Below are positions 1-12,390 of a DNA stretch of 64,000 nucleotides, piece after piece. Location: contig JAFREQ010000181.1 in the NCBI GenBank assembly GCA_025331565.1, positions 310,001 to 374,000 of the forward strand, in the 5' to 3' direction. The stretch is from Holacanthus passer. Its lineage: Eukaryota > Chordata > Actinopteri > Pomacanthidae. The number at the start of each line of letters is the position of its first letter. Position 1 is the first letter of the stretch. The position numbers were made by a program, and so were the translations under genes. The notes under the pieces were generated by a model. That model saw nothing but the letters and a program-made list of their open reading frames with translations, had not been told where the DNA came from and searched no databases.

Positions 1-3000
1 AATCACTCAAATGTTGGAATGATTCACAAACATAAACCATAAACATGAACTGCTAATATCAAGGGAGAAAAAAAAACACATTTATGCGCTCAACATGATA
101 ATTTCTGCACAACTTTTGCTCCTCTTCAGCTAATAGTTGTCTTCTCTGGCTCATCATCTGATTCTCCTGCACTTTGCACAGCCTGAAGGCCCATCACACA
201 AAGATCAGCCTTCTCTCTGTTACTAACAGCCTAATTTATCCCATCATACAAAACTGGCATATTTGTCATCAGGCATAAACTAAAACTCCCATTGTGAATA
301 ATTTTATTTTCATTGTGAATTAGAAAATGGTCGGCACCCTCATCTGACCCGAAGGCCACAAGTTGAGCATCATTGCACGTTACGGTGTGATCTGGTCTGA
401 TACCCCTTGAAAGTTTTGACATCTGAAAAGCTTATCTGGATTGGAGATATAATTGATGTAGTACAAATATAGGATGTTTCTTTATGTGTCCTGCTTTATT
501 ACAAGTGATTGTATATTGCTTTCAGGTGTGACTAGCATGGGAAAAACAGGATAATGCTGAGCGTGTCTCGGCTGTTGCAAACAAGTAGCAATTTCACTTG
601 CAGGGAGCTCAAAGCTTTTCCAAGAATTAGTTAAAGCCATAGTGTCAGAAAACTGGGAGGAAACCTGAAGAGCAAGAATTTCAGTTGGGATTTTTTTTAA
701 AGCCAGTAATATGTATTTTTAAATCATGTTCTTGTTCAAATATCATAAAGAAATGTCAGGCTTTGAGTGGCTTTAAACTAGAATCATGTCACATGTTCTT
801 GAGACTTAAAGCCAGCCACCTACAATGGCTGCAAATATCACAGGACGCAAACATTTTACATAAGATGCATTGAAAATGGCTTTTGTTTCTTTCACTAATT
901 CAGTCTGTCTGTGAATATTTGAGAGGATTCTCTCAGGCTTAGCACAGGAATCTCTAATCCGCCTTAAATCAGTTACACCATATTGGCTGACTGGCTCTGG
1001 CAGCGCTGTTTACTGTGCATTGCCAAGACAAAGTGAAAAACTGGAGCTCTGACTGAATAAGGGTGCTGGGATGGAAGCAGGAAAATTAGCTTTTCATTCA
1101 GGCTCTTTCTGTGGCTATATAAACACGGGGGTGGACATTTTCCACAGCACGATGGCACAGTTTCAGTAACTCTTTTTCTTGAAAATGAAATTGAGAACTG
1201 TGTTAGTATACATTAATTCTTATTTTTATTCATTCATCAAAGTTGCTGAACTCATTCTCCTCTATAGGAACAATTGAGTCAAGTGGCAATCGTAAGGCAA
1301 TAATTGTTGGATTTTGGAAAAGGAGGGAGCTAAAGAAATAGAATAACTAAACTGTAATCTACTTGTATTAACATGTCATCATGTCATCTGGATAATGACA
1401 TCTGATCACAAGGCCTTTTCATTTACAGCTGGTATTAAAGAAACATAACATAGCTTAGGTGGAGCTGGAAGACAACAAATTTTACACATCTACATCTTAG
1501 GTCAAGGGAGTCAGTGCAGGAAACTGGAGGGATCACTTTGACATGCAAGGCAAGGGCTGCATGACAGATGGTGATGGCATCCTGCTAACTAGACTATACT
1601 AAGAAGGCAATGTCCTGAAAACATCAGGGACAACAATGGAAATAAGTTCATATCTCTATCATTCTATCCTATGATATATGTTGGAATTAACAATTACCTA
1701 TATAAAAATGTTGTCAATAAAACCTAACCAAACAAAAATCAGAGCCACTGGAGAAGCTCCTAGACTACCCCTGTCAGTCATGTGACCCTTGATCATCTTG
1801 CATATTGTGGCGCAGAGACTTCCAAAACATGGATGTAGTAGGAAAAACTGGATCCAGTGTTCTAAGATGGTGTCCGATTGTTCCCTATGAAAGCGGCTCA
1901 CTGAATGCATATGTTAAAAAGTCTTTATGAGCCACTGGTATTGTGCACTAGAGTTCCTCTCCTGTCAAGTCAGTTGACTCCCCACACACACAAATGACAT
2001 GAAATCATTTATTTTAAACAGCTCTTCTCAACTTTCCCATTTATATTGGAATGGATTAATTTAGGTTAATACAAAGAGTCATTTTGGGGGTTTGTGTCTC
2101 TGAGAAGAAGCTTAAAGATGCTAAAATGCTTCAGTGAGCTGAGAGGGACTGCAAAGTTGTTGATAATTTAGCGTGAGTTAATTTAATGATTCAGTACATT
2201 CAGTACATTTAATGATTGCACATAGTCATTCAGGAAAAAGTCTTTAAGAATGTGGTCACACCATACCGATTGCATCTTCACCTGGTTAAGATCCAATCCC
2301 AGTGCAAGCCAGACCACATCCAAATATGAGCCAAACTGATAGTATTTGCACTGTCACCAAAATGCATTTTTCCTTATCCAGGTAAGACATCCAGATCCAG
2401 ATCACATGTTACTACCAGGTGGAAATTAGGTCATTGTCTCTACATTGACATTTCCAAAACTTGAATCCTACTGTTACCTGCTCTTTGGGCTTTTGGCTGT
2501 GCTGTTCAAGGCAGGCTAAAAAAGCCAGACCCAATCATCTGGCAGCAGGGCTTCCTGCAAGCAAATGACCAACAGGGGCGTTTAGTCTATTTTTGTCTTG
2601 CTCGCAAAATGTCAAATGCAAATTTAATGCAGATTTTTTGCTCTGTTCAAATTATGGACATATTTAATTGTAGACTACTTAATCAATTTGTAACCATAGA
2701 ATGTTTTTTTCTAATCCTCTGACTGTAAAACGCTGTTCTGCGGATATACTGAGACCCTTGTTTTTCATCCTCACTGCTTGTGCTGTTTATGGGCAGGATT
2801 GACTTCACAGTCATCCATCTTTGTTTTCATACTGGACACGCTGAGTCACCTTGTCATCGAGAGTTTGGTGTTCAGGGGCTGCTCCAAAATCCTTAACAAT
2901 AACAAAAGAATAGCAGAATGTCTGCACAAACTACTAAACTACTCAAGCATTATTCCCACAGCATCAGCTTGTGTGCTCATACTTCATACAAATTGTATTT

Positions 3001-3672
3001 TGGAAATGTTGCTAAATTAACTTCCTCTCATGTTCACCTTTGCCTTCTTTGTTTTCCAGGAGACCTGCTTCTGGGAGCTGATCTCAACACTACGAGCAGG
3101 AACTGTCAAAAACAAATTTCAAAGAGGAACTGAAACACAACACTTGTCCTATAAATATATAACCCAGCAACCCAGCCGTGCATGTGACAGACAATCAAGC
3201 AATCATACAGCCAAGGTTAACAATGCAAACAAGTCAAATAAAGAGACAGACAAGTGGGGATTTGTGACCAGACAAGAACTGTTTGCTTCCACTGAAAACC
3301 ATGGTTTATGGCAATACTTTCTGGTAGTTAAAATAATTTAGGAGTTCTTAGCTTTGGATTTATTGATTATTGACTATATTAACAGAGGTATCTCGTGTTT
3401 TAGTTCAAACATTTTAAAATTGATTTTAAAATAAACATTCAGAGCTTTGAAGCAGTATACAGTGGACTAATGTGGAATAAATGATTTTAAAAACTCCACC
3501 ACCTTCCAGATGTACTGAAATGGTTCTACTTTTGAACTTTTGTGTGATTTAATATAAGATGAGAGAGATGGAGAGAAGATGATAAGCCAGAAATTTAAAT
3601 GTCTTTCCTATTCAAGTCCAAATGAATCCATTAAAGAATAAATTGTAAATAGATTGTTTAGATTCATGCTCA
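1..3672. other. gene-free stretch
   Basis: I see no recognisable gene. Both strands are interrupted by frequent stops and the longest open frame is about 100 codons with no family resemblance. Positions 2245-2445 resemble a dispersed teleost element in wording (a transition from AGATCCAATCCCAGTG to a CACATGTTACTACCAGGTGG block), but I cannot define its ends. The rest is plain AT-rich sequence. Confidence 0.75.
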
Positions 3673-4805
3673 TGGTGGTCTGGTTTCCCTGATATAGAAG
3701 TCTGTGTGTTCCTCCCTGCGTTGGACTGCGTACACCAGATTACCTTTCTTGTGTTTGGGTGTGAGGTCTTTTGGGTGGACCAGTTTGTGTCTTGCTGGGT
3801 TTGAAAAACACAGAGATGCAGTGTTTGTTGAAAATCCTCCTGAGTTTCTCAGATGTTCCAGACACACGTGGAAAGCTGTTGCATTTATTCTCTTTTTCTT
3901 CATCACCTGCACTGTTAGTATCCCTGATGGGTCTTGTGGCTGTTTCCACACAGGTCCAGTTAGTGAATCCACAAGCTTTAAGTGTGTCCCTCAGATGTTC
4001 AGGCTTCTTCTCTTGGCACTTGTTGGTACACTATCATCTCCGTGTTGCAGGGTTCTGCTAACTCTGGTCAAAGACAAAGTATTGGTCTGTGTGTGTGGGT
4101 TTGCTGTATATTCCAATGTGTACGCTCGTGTCCTCTTCAGTGTGTATGGCACAGGCTGAAAAAGCCAAGCTGTTCTTCCTGATGTGAACTTGATGTTACT
4201 GTCCACAGAGTGAATGTGCGCTGTGAAGCCTTGCCCTTCCTGGGTTTTGATTTTGACCCATATGTTGTCCACATATACAAACCAGTGGCTCTGCTTTCTA
4301 CTTCTCCCTTGTAGAGTTTGGCCACAATAAGAGTTACTGATGAGCCCAGGGCTGAGGTTGCTTCTGTTGTTAAGGGTATTGCCATGTAGGAGCCATTTCC
4401 TTACTGTTTTCACTGCTTCCATAGTTGGGATCCATGTAAACACTGTGTTCACATGGGTCCATTTTTTAATCCTTGAACTGTGTTCACAAAGTCCATGGAG
4501 TTTCGAATATGGTGAGAAGTATTACCAAGTGTTGATAATGGGCCTGAGGGGGGCTCCTTCTCTGTGAACCTGGAGGAGCCCGTACATGCATGGGATGGCT
4601 TCTCCAGGATACAAGCAATGATATTGTTCATGATTGATGGCCTTCTTCTTCTGTAGCTGTTATAAATATTCTTTTCCAGTTTCTTCCACTGGTGGGATCA
4701 TGCCTAAGGGTTTCATATGTATTCGTTTCGCTCAGTAGTGTGGTAACCTCGGTGTAGTAGTCTAGGCTGTGTTTAGAACCACTGTGCAACCCTTAACCCT
4801 CCTTG
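3673..4805 (-). mobile_element. Penelope-like retroelement relic (reverse transcriptase to start of GIY-YIG)
   Basis: Reading the minus strand from about 4805 downwards gives Penelope-like element protein signatures in order, spread over several frames. They are a TVVLNT-type start (about 4780), YGLxxxHxEGAPLRP (about 4560-4600), GNTSHHIRNSMDFVNTV (about 4470-4525), the reverse-transcriptase active-site box YVDN (4264-4275, consensus YxDD), WVKIKTQE and HSVDSNIKFT, VSGTSEKLRRIFNKH (about 3820-3865), then KLVHPKDLTPKHKKGNLVYAVQ and FYIRET (3673-3786). Intact elements copy RNA into DNA and carry a C-terminal GIY-YIG endonuclease. Here the frame breaks near 3787, near 4450 and near 4630, roughly 30 codons are missing upstream of YVDN, one active-site Asp is Asn, and the copy stops just after the mutated YIG motif (YIR), so the endonuclease catalytic part is absent. 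It is dead. The family type (Poseidon/Neptune group of fishes) is from remembered family patterns. Confidence 0.88.
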
Positions 4806-5741
4806 GATACCCATGACCTGGATGACTGACAATCACAGATAATCCATGTAATAGTTGTTGAAACATTTCTGTCTGGATCAATGATACAATTTGACAAGAG
4901 AAGCATATCAGAAAATACAAGACAGTTGAAGCCAGCTTGGTTCACTGTAAATAATAAGCAGAAGTGGAGCCTGCGCAGGCCTGGCAGCTTGGTGGTGGTG
5001 TTTTAGATACCTAGAGCTTCCTGTGGATGAAGTAGTGCATGAGCTGTGCATAGTTGGTCTAATTCAAGGAACAGCTGAAAGTGTCTTGGTAAGTTTAATA
5101 TCCTCTTGCAGGGATTTGTGAGGGTCTTGCAAAGAGAGTAAGACTTGTCGACATAAAGACTGATTTTATGTCAAATACAGGCATTTTGGATTCCTTTGAT
5201 GTTACTCATCTGCTGAAAGTACAGAAAATACAGCGGCAAAGGTTTTTGATGACTCCTGCAACAAGAGACGGATTCACCAAGCTTTGAAAGCATGTTACTG
5301 ATTCGTATTTATGAGGAGTGGGGGAGGGGGCTACTCAAATAAAATCCTGCTTAGGGCACCAGAAAGCCCCATACCGGCCCTGTGACAGTATATTTATGTT
5401 GAGAATGTTGGACAGTTTGTCTGTCAGCATCAGTCACCGCACTGAGATCCTGCTCAGACTCTGGCACAGTCAACACCAGGCTCTGAACAAGCAGACCAGA
5501 CCCTCACTGTTCACGTCCACACTCACAAGTATGCATACATGCCATTGTCCATGCAGTCAGATGCAAAAGCAGAAATGAAATATGTACACATAGTTAAAAA
5601 CATGCAGTATATAGATAGAAAAAATGCATCAACCCTTTCGCATACACACCACAGATACACACACATACACACACTTGTCAGTTCATCAGCTTAGCCAGTG
5701 ACAAGTGGGCCTGCCAGTCTGCCTGTCTCCGTCAGCCTGAC

Positions 5742-5745
<4 letters not shown>
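4806..5745. other. gene-free stretch beside the Penelope-like relic
   Basis: No coding signal was recognised. The upstream part of the retroelement may extend here but I could not read it. Positions 4848-4878 match a short piece of the dispersed family seen at 11436-12010 and 14225-14645 (the TAGTTGTTGAAACATTTCTG wording). 5640-5680 holds a short CA-rich tract. Confidence 0.6.
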
Positions 5746-5789
<44 letters not shown>

Positions 5790-5798
5790 TGTGTGTGT
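5746..5798. repeat. (TG)n microsatellite
   Basis: An uninterrupted run of TG from 5746 to 5787, one GAGT break, then more TG to 5798. It faces a (CA)n tract 100 bp further on. Confidence 0.97.
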
Positions 5799-5894
5799 CT
5801 GAGCGGCTCTCTGTGGAGCTTGCTGAGCACAGCTAATCACTGAGTGGAGCATCTTGGAGCCCTCTGATGTCCTGTGAGATTCCCAACAAACAGA

Positions 5895-5941
5895 CACAGG
5901 CACACACACACAGGCACACACACACACACACACACACACAT
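5895..5941. repeat. (CA)n microsatellite
   Basis: A CA tract with two CAGG interruptions, followed by a pure run to 5941. It is complementary to the (TG)n tract at 5746-5798. The open frames crossing both tracts are artefacts of the repeats. Confidence 0.96.
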
Positions 5942-8796
5942 GCAGTCCAGGGGAGCTGGGCTGCCTGAGGCCATGAGAGAGGAAGAAATAAGAAAATCCT
6001 TTGTGTTGCAAGCTCCCATCTCTGCTTCTCCTGAGAGAAAGCAGTTTAAATACAGGAGTGTTTACATACAGATGTTTGAATGATACAACAGGATTAATTT
6101 TATGTCTTACCCTTTAAACTGCTTTTCTCAAAGGGAAATCACAACAATCTGCAGTTTGTAGGAACACTGTACATTGTAATTTCACTTCCCTGTGTACATA
6201 TGATCTCTCATTCCCTCTAAAACAACCAGGGATTTTAACCAACATCCGTCGGACACATTGGTCTCTAGTTTGAGGGTAGTAAACGTCACTGGTTATTAGT
6301 GCAGTAAATACCTCTTTGGGTTTGTAGTGCAGTGACCCATGATAAACCCATGTTTGCCGTTGGTCTGAATGGCTCAGCACGATCTGGATTCGTGACCCTG
6401 CACCTGACCAGGGTTTAATAAGGTTCTGACACTGCTGTGGTACCAAAGGGCGAACACATGCTTCTATAATACATACACGTTCATCAAATGCTTGTAGAAT
6501 TACTGTAAAACCACAGAAGACATTGGTACTGACAAAGCAAGACCACACAACTTTTAAAAGGAGAAATGACACAGTAAATTCATAAACAAAATAATGCATC
6601 TTTGCTCAATGGACTTTGTCATGAACAAGCTCATGGTTCAGATAAAGTAAATCACTCAACAGACCCAGTTTGTGAAGATTGTGAAATGAAGGGACATTCA
6701 GTGGTCACTGTTCAACACAAGACTCAACATTTTGTTTGCAAAGACGCTTTAACATTATTGTAAAATGAGTGTTGCTTTTTATTTTCACAGGAAATTCTAC
6801 AGCTATATTTCTTCACCTGGATTTTCAACAATACAACAACCACTTTAGTTAACTGTTGTTAGTAACTTTCAATTGTTATTTAAAAGTGTTTACACTCTAA
6901 TGTTCAGTAAAATGTAAAAGATAAGTTCCCCTGCAGGCATTACAAAGACGGTGAGAAGTGACAATGAGTGTGTATGCCCTGATCATAAGAATATACAGCA
7001 CATGCACTGCAAATCAACAACTGTCGTGCATATTGCACACTGCAGAACTGGCACAAGTATGAGAATGAGGTTGTGCCATTCAAACCTGTAGAGACTCACT
7101 GCGGTGTATGTGATGCAAAACAAAACAACTGAGCACAATCTTGAGCAAATTTTAAGCTCCATATTCCAGCCTGAATTAAAATCTGCTACACTCTGTTCTT
7201 TCAAACACACACACCCTGATCCTTAAACCCTCATAAAAACTCTGAGCCATCAAAACAGGCTCTCTGCTGGAGCATAATAGCCCCCTCTCTTCTCCCCATT
7301 TTACAGTATTTCCTCTATCCATCTCTGCCATGGCGTGGGGGGTTAAGAGACAGAGATTAGAGACCCCCCTCTGACTCCACAGATGGACGCTGCCATCCCC
7401 CTGCAATGAAATTCCTCTCAGATCACACACTACTCTTTTTGTCCATAAAGCAGAGCTGTGGACCAGTGGAGCTGGGTGGTTAGAGACAGGGCCAGCTGGT
7501 TTCCAGTGAGAAACACCTGTTTATGAATAAATGTTAATTTAATGTAGGATTCAATGAATAAACCACATTTGATAGATGATGGATTGTCATGTTAGCCAGT
7601 TTCAGTAAATATTGGCATTCCGGAGCCCAGTCACATTCTTTCCACTTTATAACCTCTGCTGCTTTAACGTCACATATTAGCGTGCTCTATGCTGAGAGAA
7701 GGTTATACTGAAGGATGTTTTATCAAACATTTAGAGTAAGCATTGACTCATAACACCACTCGACTTAAAGTGATTGCTTAAGTGTTGCACAAGTAGAGGA
7801 ACTTTAAAAAAAAAAATCTTCTTTCTCAAAGGATCAATGACATTGCAGGCAAAACAACAACAGAGGGAGTATCAGACACAAATCAGACCAAATGCAGGAA
7901 ATAAAAAATACACATATAAATATTAAAAAGAACTGAATGGGTTAACAAAATTAACATGTACAGTATATAGAAAAACAAATCGTCAAATCAATCTAAAACT
8001 TTGGCCACAATGTTTTGTTTTTTGTTTTTTTGTTTGTTTTCAAAGATTTTACAAGACAAAAATATGGAGTTTGAAGTTCACTATATTTTTGGTGGAAACT
8101 GAACATCTGGCTTTGTGGGTGTCATGTTTGCTCAACATACAAATTCATTTTACTTAGTCTCCTATTTACAAAAGGAACATAAAGGGGAAATGTTGGGTGA
8201 AAAAATTGTGTATGAATTCATTGAAGGGATGTGTAAAATGTAATATTCATGTATTTGTATCTAAATTGATTAATTAAATTTTACTACATTTAAATGTGAT
8301 TCTTAACATGTTTTTTTTAAATAGAATCATCTTAATGTTGGGAAAAATTGCTTTCCAGTGAGGAAAAGGACACAGACAATACGCTGTCACAGGCACAGTA
8401 TTATATACCATATTTTATTTTACAGCATCACATTTATAATATACATATTCTATTCTTGTAGGTTAACTTCTGCACTATTTTATGTCTTATGTCTTAGATT
8501 CTCATTTTCACTTGCATGATTTTCTACCTGAGGATTAATTACCAGTGGCTGCTTTGCTGTAATTGTTGTGCATGTGTTAATAAAGAATTTAATCTTAATT
8601 GTTACAGAAACTCATGTTCACTCCTTCATACCAAAGCCGACTGGTATGTGCTCCCAACCTGGTTACATGACCTGAAGCCATGAAGCCAGCTTATGTGATG
8701 TATGGTAATCCGTTCATCTCATCCAACAGGTCCTCATACAGGTTGTTTGCTGATGACGATCAAAATGATAGAACGATATATAGAGAGAACATATCT
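5942..8796. other. gene-free stretch
   Basis: No gene recognised. A 161-codon minus-strand frame at 6114-6599 has no family resemblance that I can see and no splice context that helps. Small homopolymer runs occur at 7804-7816 (A) and a T/G-rich run at 8011-8040. The rest is AT-rich with no structure I can name. Confidence 0.7.
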
Positions 8797-8960
8797 GATG
8801 GTTGGAGAAAACCAGCAACGCCTGGTTAACGTTGGAAAACGGCCACGGTTTTGCTTAGGTTTAGGCATCAAATGTACTTGGTAAGGTTCAGATAAGATCA
8901 TGGTCTGGTTTAAAACAAGTATGATAGTTACATAAGTTCATTTATCATTCATTCATTCCC
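8797..8960. repeat. dispersed teleost repeat, copy 1 (GGTTTAGGCA-type)
   Basis: The run CGCCTGGTTAACGTTGG, then TTAGGTTTAGGCATCAAATG, then AAGATCATGGTCTGGTTTAAA is a wording I know from a widespread teleost repeat (AAGATCATGGTTTGGGTTAAA in most copies). A second degraded copy lies at 12171-12390. The class of the element is unknown to me and it has no coding content. Confidence 0.65.
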
Positions 8961-8969
8961 AGTAGACCA

Positions 8970-9000
8970 TACTTATACATACTTATACATACTTATACAC
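8970..9000. repeat. 10-bp tandem repeat, three units
   Basis: The unit ACTTATACAT occurs at 8971-8980 and 8981-8990, with ACTTATACAC at 8991-9000. It is a short local duplication. Confidence 0.95.
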
Positions 9001-9049
9001 AAATTATGTCATTACACTGTTACACTTTTTATTCCAGTTAAATTGTTAC

Positions 9050-9222
9050 ATCTTTTTATACTTCTCTTGTTTATATTGCTTATTTACTATTTATTTATTG
9101 TAACTTTACTGATGCTTCTTTCTATTCTGCTCTCCTTTCCTTTCCTGTCCTTTCCTTTGCTGCTGTACACTGGAAACGTCCCCGTTGTGGGATGAATAAA
9201 AGAATAGCTTATCTTATCATAT
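9050..9222 (+). mobile_element. non-LTR retrotransposon 3' end with TTATC tail (copy 1 of 4)
   Basis: A pyrimidine- and TTTA-rich segment leads into GCTGCTGTACACTGG, then TCCCCGTTGTGGGATGAATAAA and a TTATCTTATC tail. The CCCC(A/G)TTGTGGGAxxAATAAA plus TTATC end is shared with 53371-53415, 56824-56870 and, inverted, 56196-56247. This is the usual 3' end of a fish CR1/L2/Rex-type LINE or a SINE that borrows it. The exact clade is not determined. Confidence 0.75.
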
Positions 9223-11435
9223 GAACAGTATGTTAGTTAACTTATGTTACATACATGACTGAAGTTAGTTCAAGTTAAATTGTGTCTATATTGACTTTTG
9301 TTTCACATGGGACATGAACAGTGCTTTACTGGGTGAAAGTCTGGTTTCTCCCTATGTGGACTTTGTCACTGACTGTGTGACTTACTCCTATGTAGCCTTA
9401 AAGGAAAGTGGCGACTAGGTGATAATGGGACATGCTAACATATAACAGTAGCACAAATAGAGAAAGAGTCATGAAGTCAACAAACTGACTTGGGACTGTC
9501 AGTTACACAGTAATATGTATAAATATCTGATGTTTGCTAACATTAGCTATTAGACTACTGATCATGCCAGACCAAATAAGACTGTAGTAGCAAAACCCCT
9601 GAATGTGAAAGACTCAGTCTGGGTGCATTTTATTTATTAATTGTAGGAGAAAGATTGTGCTATTTCTTCTTTCAAAAGTGACAGGGTCTCCCAGTTCGAA
9701 TGGTTCAAAGTGATGAAATTTTTCCTCGAGTGTGGCCTAATTACCAAAGCTATTATATCGATTGATATTTAGCTGTTATCTTGTGGTCTTTGTCTGAGTA
9801 GCCATTAGCAAATCACTGCGTATTTGTGGAACATAGCTTCATTAATACCTGTAGTTTTGATAATGGAATTTTGAAATCGACACTATCATTTCTGATAAAA
9901 GTATAGAAGTCTGGTATATATTCAAGATGTCTGTGTTTTGTCCATACATTACATTTCTAGGAACATGACAGAAATAAAACAGCCACAAAGAATCAATCTG
10001 GTCCACAGCCGTTCTCAGTCCTTTATTGCATCATCAGGAAATTCTATTACATGCTATTGTTATGACAGTTGCTCACATTCTGACCGATAATTTCATTATC
10101 TGGTATTTAGCATTAGAATGACTGTCCAATATTTGGGCTTTAGCCATCAATCTCTGGGCACTTAGCCCTGAGATTACCTCAAACAAATGTTTCCAAGAGA
10201 AGCCAAAAATGTTGTTTTGGCACTGCAAGCCAACCACGGGGCCATTTCTCAAACAAACAAACAAACAAATACAAACAAACAAACAATGAACATCCAATCA
10301 TGCTTGTCACCAAACATGGGGCTGTCTGCCATCATTTCCATGACTGCCAAGTGATATTATTCACAAGTTGATGAAGAATTTTCGCAGTGAACTGAGGAGA
10401 ATCGTCCCTCTTTGTCTTCCATGTCCATCTTCGGAAAAATCCTCTCACTCAGACAAGCGTGACACGGGGGATTGGATTTATGACGTGTAATGTCAGTGAA
10501 TAGATCCCTGAAATTCCTGAGAACTGAAGAGGAAGCATGAGAACATACATGCCAGGGCTGTGACTGGTGTGTGTGTCGTTAAGAGTTTGTCTGATGTGGG
10601 CCCTTTCAGGTGTACAGCCTTAATCCACTATGCCTGTGTTTGTGGGTCTGTAGGGGGGTTAATCCCCTATTCAGACCCCACTATTAACCCCCTACCTTCC
10701 TTTCTCTTTTCCTCCAGCCCTCTTTTCCTTCCTCCTTCCGCCAACAGAGCCCACCTCCCCAACGTGATGCCCTCTAGTCGTCCCTCTCCCCAGTGGCCTT
10801 GCCCTCCCACTGATTCTGTCCCTCCTTTTACGCCAGTCTTCCCATTCTTTGGTCACTCTTTCATTAGGCAGACAGGAGAGAGACAGCAATTTAGTGACAG
10901 GAATGCTGACCATGTCACTTAACATCTCACAATGAAGCTCGGCAGACATGGGAAACAATGGAGTTAATAGAAGGGTTACACACGAAAGGTTGTGAAGGCA
11001 GGTTACCTCTTGATCCCAGTGCTGCTATAAACTGCTAAAAGAAAATTAAATGACCATGCCTTTCACTTTTTATACAAATAGTGAAAAGTGAAAAGCCATC
11101 ATATACTGTGACTGAAGAAATATAAGTATATATGGGAAATGAGACTTACTCACTTTACCGTGACAGCTTGCTACTGTCGGCCACGCAAGCATTCTCTTAT
11201 GAAGGGTTAAAAGAGGTTAATGTCCCACTCATGCTGAGCTCACATAATCTGGGGAAGTCCAGTGATTCATCATTGCTTTATGGTAGCCAGTTCAACCATT
11301 ACTTTATTTTTGGCTATTGGAGACTTAGGGTTTTAGAGGCTAGAGGCTTTGTCCCCATTCCTTACCACTTACTAGTCATGAGCTGGTTTTGAGTAGTGTT
11401 CATACTGGAAGAATGAACTAAAAACCTAAACTAAA
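9223..11435. other. gene-free stretch
   Basis: No gene recognised. It contains an (AAAC)n run (listed separately) and a pyrimidine-rich tract at about 10685-10760 that produces long but meaningless open frames on both strands. Confidence 0.7.
10250..10286. repeat. (AAAC)n microsatellite
   Basis: AAAC units run from 10250 to 10286 with one ATAC interruption. Confidence 0.95.
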
Positions 11436-12010
11436 TCCTCTGTGAGGCTCTACTGAGGCAATACGGTGCTTTGTGTTTTCAGCTAGCATCAGTGTGCTAA
11501 CGTAGGGATACACACTGAAAACAGTCAATCCAGAGGTAAAGAGTAGAAATGCTCCATTCACATTATAAATTAATTCACTAGAAATATGCACTTGCATGGA
11601 TGTGATCTGCCGTTGCAGTACCTTGGCACATGACATTATGCTGCAGCAAAAGTTGCATTTGATACAACTTTTTTGCCAGATGACCTCTTGGCAGAGTCCC
11701 CTGCTGGCATTCAAATACATGAAGGGGGTGTTTTACCATTTTCACCATCTTAGTTTAGTGATAATTATGAAGCACAAGGTACAGCTTAAGCTGATGGAAA
11801 TGTAAGTTTTGCAGGTATTAAATAGGTATTGGACAAACTAAAGTTTTGACCTAATGATGGTGCTACATCAAAAGTTAAGGAATCTCAAAAAATATTGCAA
11901 ATCATCAAGAGTGAAACATGAATGTGCCTACTAAATACCATGCCAGTCCACGCCAGTTCAGCCCAAAGTCAGTAGGATTCATCCTCTGGGATCATCTGTA
12001 CAAAATTTCA
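11436..12010 (+). repeat. dispersed teleost repeat family A, copy 1 (interrupted)
   Basis: Two blocks match the same family as 14225-14645. Block 1 (11436-11500) has CTCTGTGAGGCTCTACTGAGGC. Block 2 (11738-12010) has CACCATCTTAGTTTAGTG, GCACAAGGTACAGCT, TTTTGACCTAATGATGG and AAGTCAGTAGGATTCATCCT. About 230 bp between the blocks does not match, so this copy carries an insertion or a diverged centre. Many teleost genomes carry it; I do not know its class. It has no coding content. Confidence 0.75.
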
Positions 12011-12170
12011 CGACTATCCATCTAATCATTGTGCCAAACATCAGTGCCATCACTACAGCCACGTCACTAGTGCATCTAAATGTCAAACCTCTTGGACCAT
12101 TCTGCAAAACTGGATTCCAATCCAGTGTCCAATACCAACATTTAAAAAATTATATACCATATATATTAAC

Positions 12171-12390
12171 TATGGTATGGTTGGGGTTAAGAAAGATCGT
12201 AGTCATGGCACATATCCTGGATAAGGTATGGTTAGGCTTCAGGCGACTACAACACTTGGTTAAGTGTAGACTGTAATTGTGGCTAATGAAAAGGCGAACA
12301 TTAATTGGAGGTTTGTGATGAGATGCAAACTCTGGTCTCCTATGTAAAAGGATCAGATGGCCATCCACCACCCTGCCTCGACTCACTTAC
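12171..12390. repeat. dispersed teleost repeat, copy 2 (GGTTTAGGCA-type)
   Basis: GGTTGGGGTTAAGAAAGATCGT, GGTTAGGCTTCAGGCGACTA and, near the far end, CTCTGGTCTCCTATGTAAAAGG and CCATCCACCACCCTGCC follow the family seen at 8797-8960, including the segment that in other copies reads GGGTCTCCTGGGTGAAAG. It is degraded and non-coding. Confidence 0.6.

Noticed and set aside
3704..4159. 151-codon plus-strand frame
   Set aside because: Antisense to the Penelope-like relic, whose minus-strand peptides explain the sequence.
5691..6019. Frames rich in Cys-Val or Thr-His
   Set aside because: Direct translation of TG/CA microsatellites.
6114..6599. 161-codon minus-strand frame
   Set aside because: No motif, domain or family resemblance, and no clear splice context; a frame of this length can arise by chance in 64 kb.
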